Assembly: GCA_015499995.1 (NCBI GenBank)
Contig: JADNRV010000001.1
Span: 62,001 to 126,000, forward strand
Origin: Flammula alnicola
Taxonomy: Eukaryota > Basidiomycota > Agaricomycetes > Agaricales > Strophariaceae
Direction of reading: 5' to 3'
DNA: 64,000 bases
The notes under the pieces were generated by a model. The model was not told the DNA's origin. It was given only the letters and a program-made list of their open reading frames with translations, and ran no database searches. Position 1 is the first letter of the stretch; each line of letters starts with the position of its first letter. The translations under genes and the position numbers were made by a program. Below are positions 58,160-64,000 of this stretch, one piece after another.

Positions 58160-59411
58160 ATGATTGCACCACCTCTCTCTGGGCCGGTGGCTACGATTAA
58201 GAAATATGCTAAATACGCGATAAATCGTTACCGCAAGCTCCACATCTTTGGCAAGGTACGGCTCCTGTCGTCATGAAATACTGACGATTCACTTGGGTTA
58301 TTTTAGCTGTTCATTTGGAGTGTGGTCATATTTTATATATGCATGGGTGCGCATTCCTTTGAATGATATTCTCATATATCTTACTCGTGGCTTTAGGCGT
58401 CTTCGTTGTTGTGATGAAGCCCGCACGAATCGCACAATTCTTGTACGATAAGGCCCGGATCCTGGCCTCCACCAGGTTCGGTTGGCTTGCCCTTGGAGGT
58501 GCCTTCGGTATGGCCTGACCTTCCAAACATAAATGGTGCTGCATAATTTCTCTATTTATAGTTCTCGTCTCCTTTCCGCCTTTAATTGGCCATACAACCC
58601 TCATTACCTTGTGTGGTTTCGCCTATGGCATGAAGGGCTTTTACATTGGTGCCGCCGGATCCGTGGTAGGTTCAGCACTCGCGTTCGTTGTTCTCCGACT
58701 CCTCTTCAGCAAGAGACTACACGCATGGTCAAGCCAAAACCAGAAGTGGCAGGCATTGGAATCCGTCGTGGTGATGTACTCCGAATATGGGTTCAAGATA
58801 CTTCACTCAACGCCAATTATGTCTACAGACAGCAAAGGGGCTACCACTCGTTGTACTAATTCGAATCTCACCATTTCCTCCATGGGTGTACTCCAATTCT
58901 CTCTTTGCGGTAAACTATGAATTTCTTGATTGTCTGCCGTTGTCTCACAGCGTCATGTAGTCAATAGAGGCCGTGAAATTGTGGCAATTCGTTGTTGCAA
59001 CCTTCTGCGTCTTCCCAAAAATTCTTCTACATACCTTTATTGGATCCAAGATAGCTGCCCTGTCAGATGGCGACCAACGCGGTCATATGGACACTCGTAA
59101 GTCCTTGAGAGCCATATAATTGTCATTGAAGTCATAGCTCAATTATTCGTGGCTAGGTACCAAAATTCTCAATGGTCTTTTGGTTGGCGGGGGTATCCTC
59201 ATTGCTATTTTCGCCAGCTGGTTAGTCTTATTTGTCTTTTAAAGGTTCTTATGAAAGCTAAAGATATTACAGGACCGTGTATAATCTAGTTCAAGGACAC
59301 ATAAGGCACTTAGAGGGATTCCCTCCAGAGGTTGACGAAGCAGCTGCCGAAGCGATTGAAGAGTACGACGAAGACGCACCCTTGCTTTCTCCAACTACGA
59401 CTCGGGAATGA
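58160..59411 (+). CDS. tvp38: Tvp38, Golgi DedA/VTT-domain membrane protein
   Basis: Polytopic Golgi protein of the SNARE-associated (VTT/DedA) family. It starts MIAPPLSGPVATIKKY, followed by a first helix (LFIWSVVIFYICMGVFVVV). The VTT core reads GHTTLITLCGFAYGMKGFYI then GAAGSVVGSALAFVVLRLL, and later LPLVVLIRISPFPPWVYSNS, the conserved R-x-S/T-P-F-P motif. A final pair of helices and an acidic tail (AAAEAIEEYDEDAPLLSP) end the protein. All introns are in phase and there is no frame problem. Divergent from Loa1 over 189 bp and convergent with Ufe1. Confidence 0.9.
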
Positions 59412-59588
59412 TGACAGACAATGTTTTGCTCTATATTTATTAGCTTACAGTCCCAATAAATTTTGGATATGGCGGGTAAACAGCTTGCATATCTATGTAT
59501 AAGTAAATGGTCCTACGGTTCGATCTTTGGTAGTGGTGGTATGGCGGTAGAAGGGTACATTAGATATAGAAAATATAACACGAGCTCT

Positions 59589-60889
59589 TCAATAGTAGTG
59601 CAAAAATAGTAAGCTCAAGCTGGCTCCAATGAGGAATACCAAGATGAAAAGCCGTCCATCCTTTGCTCGTCGTTTTGCCTCCTTCAACTGTTCATTCCCC
59701 TTTTCCACCGTGGACGTCGTCATGATAGCGTCCTCGTAAAGTTGATCCGTCAGTTCTGTTTGTCGTGTCAAGTGGGTGACGAGTTCTATTTGTAGTGCGC
59801 TGATATCCATAAGTCGTGACTCTGCCTGTTGAACTGATTCTAACGTGTCCTGAACATTTTTCAGAATATTGGCGTTTTCCTGCTCGAACTGCATGATCTG
59901 TGAAGCCGACAATTCAATTTCATCGTCATCGTCATCTTCCGACGCGTAGGATGACGCTGCCGGACTGTAGGCTGAAACCTTGCGTTGCGTGTCTTGTGAG
60001 GACGGTGTGGCACCTATAGTGGCTGCTATGGTGCTTTCCAGCCAACCCCCTGGACCTCTGCTGCTCGTAGACTGACTGTTGGCAGAGTAATCCCGCGTGT
60101 ACATCGTCAGCGCTTCTTGGGCAGCATTCGACCCGAGCGACCTCGTCCGTTCCAGTTGTCGCTTGACACGCTCTTCCTGTAGCTCCTTCTGCGTTTGGCT
60201 TGCCTCCGCCAGTCTCCTGCTTAAGTACCATGTAATACTCGAATGGTGCGCCGCGATAACATCAGAAGACAAGGTGGACTCATCCTGCCGTAGTCGTGCA
60301 GGGAGGAGCCGAGTTAGTGGGTTCGTCTTGCTCGCCACGAGTTCAACACGACCTGAGAAAAAAGACGAATGTTAATACACCGACAATGACCGTTCGTGAA
60401 GAGATTGGGAATCGCATACGCTTTTCTAGAGCTTCCATTTCCTTGACACGATCTGAACACCGTGTAAGAATGACCCGAGCCTGCAGGTCTATTTGGTCCC
60501 TTTCCTCGTTGGTTAAATGTCGAATATTGGACCATGATGTCCCTTCGCTCAGGTCAATATTCCGCGACCCTTGGCGTGAAAGGGGCGAGCTGCGCGAGTC
60601 TATATTGAGATAGGCCGTGCGGACACTGGCAAGCATCCGTGTCAAGGTATGTATGTGGTTTAACTGGTAGGGTAAATCATCACCGGCGTCAGATATGGTT
60701 TCTCTAATTGGAGAGTCATCAAAGGCGCACAATGTGATATGCTTCAACAAGGTAAGTTTTGTTCATAGAGGCCTTCTCGTCCTCGCCCTTAGGCTGCTTC
60801 ACCACCTTTCTCCGCTTCGCGTCTGGAATGGTCGATTCCCCTTCTTTCACGGCTTGCCGGAACTCGTTCGTGATTTCTCTGAAAGGCAT
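59589..60889 (-). CDS. ufe1: Ufe1/syntaxin-18, ER Qa-SNARE
   Basis: Qa-SNARE for Golgi-to-ER retrograde fusion and ER fusion. The N-terminal part reads FREITNEFRQAVKEGESTIP then DAKRRKVV, and after an intron LNHIHTLTRMLASVRTAYL. The middle includes VELVASKTNPLTRLLP, IAAHHSSITWYLSRRLAEA and an acidic DDDDDEIELS. The SNARE helix runs through SQIMQFEQENANILKNVQD to ELVTHLTRQTELTDQLYEDA, with a tail anchor LFILVFLIGASLSLLFLHYY at the very C terminus. The start chosen is the ATG at 60889 (MPFREITNEF); an upstream exon is possible. Otherwise in frame. Confidence 0.88.
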
Positions 60890-61426
60890 GAGAACGAAGG
60901 GTGCTAATTTCGGGGTAGAGTCTAATGTTCTAGGGATAACAAAAGTGTGGTGAGGACGTGGATTAATTGAGGTTTACAGCCAATGACTTGGGATTTAAGT
61001 GCTGGGCACACCGCATTCGGAAGGACCACGTGTCCCTGATGATCGCTATAAAGGGAACAAACCTCTGCAAAGTTTTTTCTTTCTTTCAACCACATCATTA
61101 TTCTTGTAATCGTGACAGTCTTTGCTTCTAAGCCGACTACTTCATAATAACTTGATGTGGTAGAACAAAGAGTCCTTGTTTGAGGCGGATGGTGTCTTCT
61201 ACTACCACCGTTTGCCATAGTTTGTGACCAACAAGTATTTTCCCGCCAGCGTGCTGATTATAATATACTACAATCCAATACAGACACTTTGCCATACGCT
61301 TAATACTACAGCAGTAACATCTGCCTTTGCGTATCCATCTCTATTATGGTTCCCTAAGCTCTATCGATCAGAGAATCAACCGATTTTTTGTGTGTCCGGC
61401 CGAACGGCGGATAGGATTTCGTTGTT
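60890..61426. other. Intergenic region
   Basis: 537 bases upstream of Ufe1 and downstream of the F-box-like gene. Short open frames only; no feature recognised. Confidence 0.45.
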
Positions 61427-63013
61427 TTAGTCGCCTCCGATATCTCTCGTTGTCGCAACATCCATAAGCGTCTGCAAGAATTGAAGTTCATCAGTCCTGT
61501 CGACGCCTGGATCCATCTTAGACTTACTGCAAAAGTCGTCTTGTCCGCCGTGAATGAGACGGCAAACTGTCATCTGCGCGAGGTCCATGATATCCTCCTC
61601 TTTCACGAAGGAACAATTTATGAGTGTAATTTCATTATGGACATCGATACTGGAGAACCTTCCGCGTCATCCATATCTTCCTGTAAGCGACTGCGAACCA
61701 AATCTACTAAAGCACGTCCGGATAACCTTCCGCACCATCTTAGGTCCAATGTCCTGAGGGCCGGACACAAACCGTATGGGCCATTCAACTCCTGTAAGGT
61801 CAAGTCGACAACGTCGCAATCGTGGAGCCGCAATCCTTCTAACGATGGCAGTGCACGGAAAATCTGCCGTACACCAGGGGATCAAGACCCAAATCACGGA
61901 TTTCCAACAAAGTGATTGGCGGAGATGATCTTTGGAGGAAAAGATCAATCCAGCTGCCAATCTCTGCTGGTTGAAAATAATCCAAAGAGGAACGAAGATA
62001 GAGATGGGTGAGAGCCGGGACTCTAAGGTGAGGTAAAATTCCAAAAATATTGTCCCTCCCCATTAAAGTCATCGACCCAGGTGCGGTAGTTCGACAATTG
62101 TGCTGCCTCGGCGTCCAATTCGAAACGTTGCTGTTGTCCATTGGGTACTTCCATCGAGAACGACTGAAGACCGGAAGCTCTCCTAGCAAGTGAATGATGG
62201 AGGAAATTGATTGTGAGGCTGAAAAGTGATAACTGGGAGTTCGAATGACAAGTTGGTGATCGAGGAGGGCAAAAGTTGCGACCTGGAAGGATGTTTCGAC
62301 GTAGACGAAGAGACCTGAACTGAGGTGCATCCACAAACGACGTCCGGAAGGCCACCAGCTCGTGGCCATCATCATCAATATTGTTGGCTCCCAAGACCAA
62401 CTCTTCGCTATAGATATGTCAATAGCGCGCAACTGTCGTGCTGGTTTGTTGCAGGCCTGCAGGATCTGGTTGACGGGGTGCAGCATTGCGGACTTGATGG
62501 TAAGTGTCTTCCAACGTCTTATTTCCGAGGTCAACACCTCCATGATACTATCTAGGTGTGATATGTCGTTCCCGACTTCAAGATCGATCGTTAGGAGGGC
62601 GTCCTGGGATTTGTCGAGCCAGAAACGAGTACGTTTGCATGGGCGCGGGCATCGAGATTGACGTATACGTGCGACCAGACTGTCGGAATAGTCGCTGCCA
62701 TCCTCCAGCTCGAACAGACGTGGGAGACGATCAGCGGCGTCCGTGTCCAGCCGTCATGGACGCATTCCTCGAAAATAGAGGCCAAAATTTCAGGAGGAAG
62801 GCGTTTCGCAAGGGTGATCATTCCTTTGCACTGCCTTATTTCCGCGAGGTGCTTTTGCTTCTGGTATTGCAGCTGCCGAATGGTACGCATAAAGCCTTCG
62901 ATCTCGGTGTCCAAAGATACGATAGCGTCCTGATGCTGGGATATCGCTTGATGCACCACATCGACATCTATGTCCCATAACATAGACGACGACATATCCC
63001 CCCGTGCGCTCAA
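61427..63013 (-). CDS. F-box-like/LRR hypothetical protein with apparent frame breaks
   Basis: Agaricomycete-type F-box-like protein, possibly a substrate adaptor of an SCF ubiquitin ligase. The N terminus is a coiled coil (AISQHQDAIVSLDTEIEGFM onward). The F-box-like motif follows: ITLAKRLPPEILASIFEECV with HVCSSWRMAATIPTVWSHVYV. Later parts show leucine-rich strands such as LPHLRVPALTHLYLRSSLDYF, ITLLEIRDL and CPALRTLDLRWCGRL. The coding signal moves between frames near 62590, 62400, 62050 and 61830, by introns or missing bases I could not place. The stop at 61427-61429 is tentative. Confidence 0.5.
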
Positions 63014-63071
63014 CGGGCCAGAGTATCCTAGTGGTGCGTGCTGCTCTTTCCGAGGGGATAAATGCTATAGC

Positions 63072-63342
63072 CTATAGTACTGGTAGAAGATAGCTGTTAA
63101 GTTATGGTTGGTAATCTCATCGGGCATGGACATACCAAAATGCTTGCCGGGGGCCGACGTACTTTCACAAATGAAAGGGAAATGAAGTCTAGTAGTAACG
63201 TGGGATCGACCAGGATGCCAGAATTCAGGCAAACTAGAATAGCGAGAGTGTTGTCGTCGAGATTATTCCATTTGTTTCCACCAGCATGAAATTGAGAGCT
63301 CATTCGTCGGGCCGCTTGAACTGTCGAGGCACGGGCCATCAT
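63072..63342 (-). CDS. Possible small mitochondrial membrane protein
   Basis: Starting at 63342 the protein reads MMARASTVQAARRMSSQFHA, a basic, hydroxylated start like a mitochondrial presequence, then GGNKWNNLDDNTLAILVCLN. Two candidate short introns (GTCGAT...GAAAG and GTATGT...ACAG) would join it to YVGPRQAF and YLLPVL before a TAG. That would make a protein of about 60 residues with one hydrophobic stretch, the size of small respiratory-chain subunits. I cannot name a family, and the exon plan is a guess. It overlaps no other gene. Confidence 0.35.
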
Positions 63343-63678
63343 AGCAGCAAACAAAGAATTCCGCCGGCTTTCAACATCTTCAACGTTACCAACAACCTAC
63401 ATTCGCCTTCAATTGCCACCTCTTTCCTCGGAGTATACCCACACATAAGGTGAATAGACGCATTTTTTTTCAACGCCAGTGATGACTCAGAGTGGAAGCT
63501 GTATTGACCCTTGCTTCGAAAATTTATCAAATAACTATTTACTTGGGTCAAGATGCAGACTGGCAATGTTCGAGATACTGCTGAGGCTTTTTCTTCTTCT
63601 ATTGAATATAGTAATAAGTCGTAGAGCTCATTTATGGTCCCATGGATTTAGAATTTGTCTCCAATCCTCCACAATTGA
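63343..63678. other. Divergent intergenic region
   Basis: Spacer before the last gene of the window, with an A/T run near 63463-63470. Nothing else seen. Confidence 0.4.
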
Positions 63679-64000
63679 ATGGATCCTCGAAGAGCTCGCG
63701 ACCCCCGTCTTGCGCGAGCTGACCCTCGGCTTCAGCACATCCAAGCTGCACAATCACAAACACCATCTGTCTCAACACCGCCTCCCACTTCGTATAACCC
63801 TCCATACGGTGCTCCTTCACAACAACCACTACAGCAACAATGGAGCGAGAACGGAGCCGTCAATTTTCCACCCTTCGGGCAACCACACCTCAGCCTCAAT
63901 CAAGTATGCCCAACAACTCGAACCCTCAAGCTCCCAATCCTCAACTACAACTACCTCAACTCCACCTCCATCAGCCTCCGTGTATAAGCCTCGAACATTG
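63679..64000 (+). CDS. Pro/Gln-rich protein, 3' partial
   Basis: An ATG at 63679 opens MDPRRARDPRLARADPRLQ, a repeated DPRL/DPR pattern, followed by Pro/Gln/Ser-rich sequence running out of the window. The DPRL pattern occurs in RNA 3'-end-processing and transcription proteins, but too little is visible to assign one. The reading shifts by one base near 63873: the frame continuing TPQPQSSMPNNSNPQAP remains open to the window edge while the original frame stops. So a single missing base or an intron is likely here. Confidence 0.45.

Overview
This is nuclear DNA of a filamentous basidiomycete, most likely a mushroom-forming Agaricomycete. The evidence is dense genes with many 45-65 nt introns, fungal-specific families (Rim15, KCH, Dad4, Zn2Cys6 and fungal-type MFS proteins), Ser/Pro-rich basidiomycete-style hypothetical proteins and an F-box-like protein of the kind expanded in Agaricomycetes. 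There is no plasmid, phage, CRISPR or obvious transposon. I found no secondary-metabolite cluster and no mating-type locus.

Layout. 0-13 kb: 3' part of a Rim15 kinase, a ubiquitin-interacting-motif protein, an MFS sugar transporter, mitochondrial inner-membrane protease subunit Imp2 and a conserved hypothetical protein. 13-16.2 kb: two ribonucleotide reductase small-subunit genes head to head over a 432-bp shared promoter with MBF/SBF-like sites. 16.2-18.5 kb: gene-poor, with one RRM-like scrap. 18.5-31.5 kb: a Ser/Pro-rich protein, Vma21, Alg8, Rbg1/DRG1, KCH potassium channel, Vti1, Emc3 and NCS-1/Frq1. 31.8-45.4 kb: a Cys-rich hypothetical, an Hsv2-type PROPPIN, Dad4, Ate1, Imp4, aspartyl aminopeptidase and Utp12. 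45.6-54.5 kb: a secreted DPBB protein, a Zn2Cys6 regulator, a cystathionine gamma-synthase-family enzyme and an SR-type RRM protein whose 3' end recurs as a decayed copy about 1.4 kb downstream. 56.5-64 kb: Loa1 acyltransferase, Tvp38, Ufe1, an F-box-like protein, a possible small mitochondrial protein and the 5' end of a gene leaving the window.

The genes are mainly housekeeping. Secretory and membrane functions are frequent (Alg8, Emc3, Vma21, Vti1, Ufe1, Tvp38, Loa1, Kch1), as are ribosome biogenesis (Imp4, Utp12, Rbg1) and nutrient signalling (Rim15). I see no evidence that they form one system. Most sit in short-spaced divergent or convergent pairs.

Two window-wide features matter for reading the annotation. 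First, many conserved genes between 1 and 29 kb, and again after 53 kb, need one extra base to stay in frame. Where the site could be pinned down it is usually inside a short homopolymer, so assembly error is the best explanation. The block from about 29 to 51 kb is clean. Second, at least five introns begin with GC rather than GT, and one of these genes (NCS-1) reaches exactly 190 codons only if two GC donors are used. The best candidates for new biology are the divergent small-subunit pair, with its shortened copy, and the GC-AG introns. I did not find a clearly new biological system.
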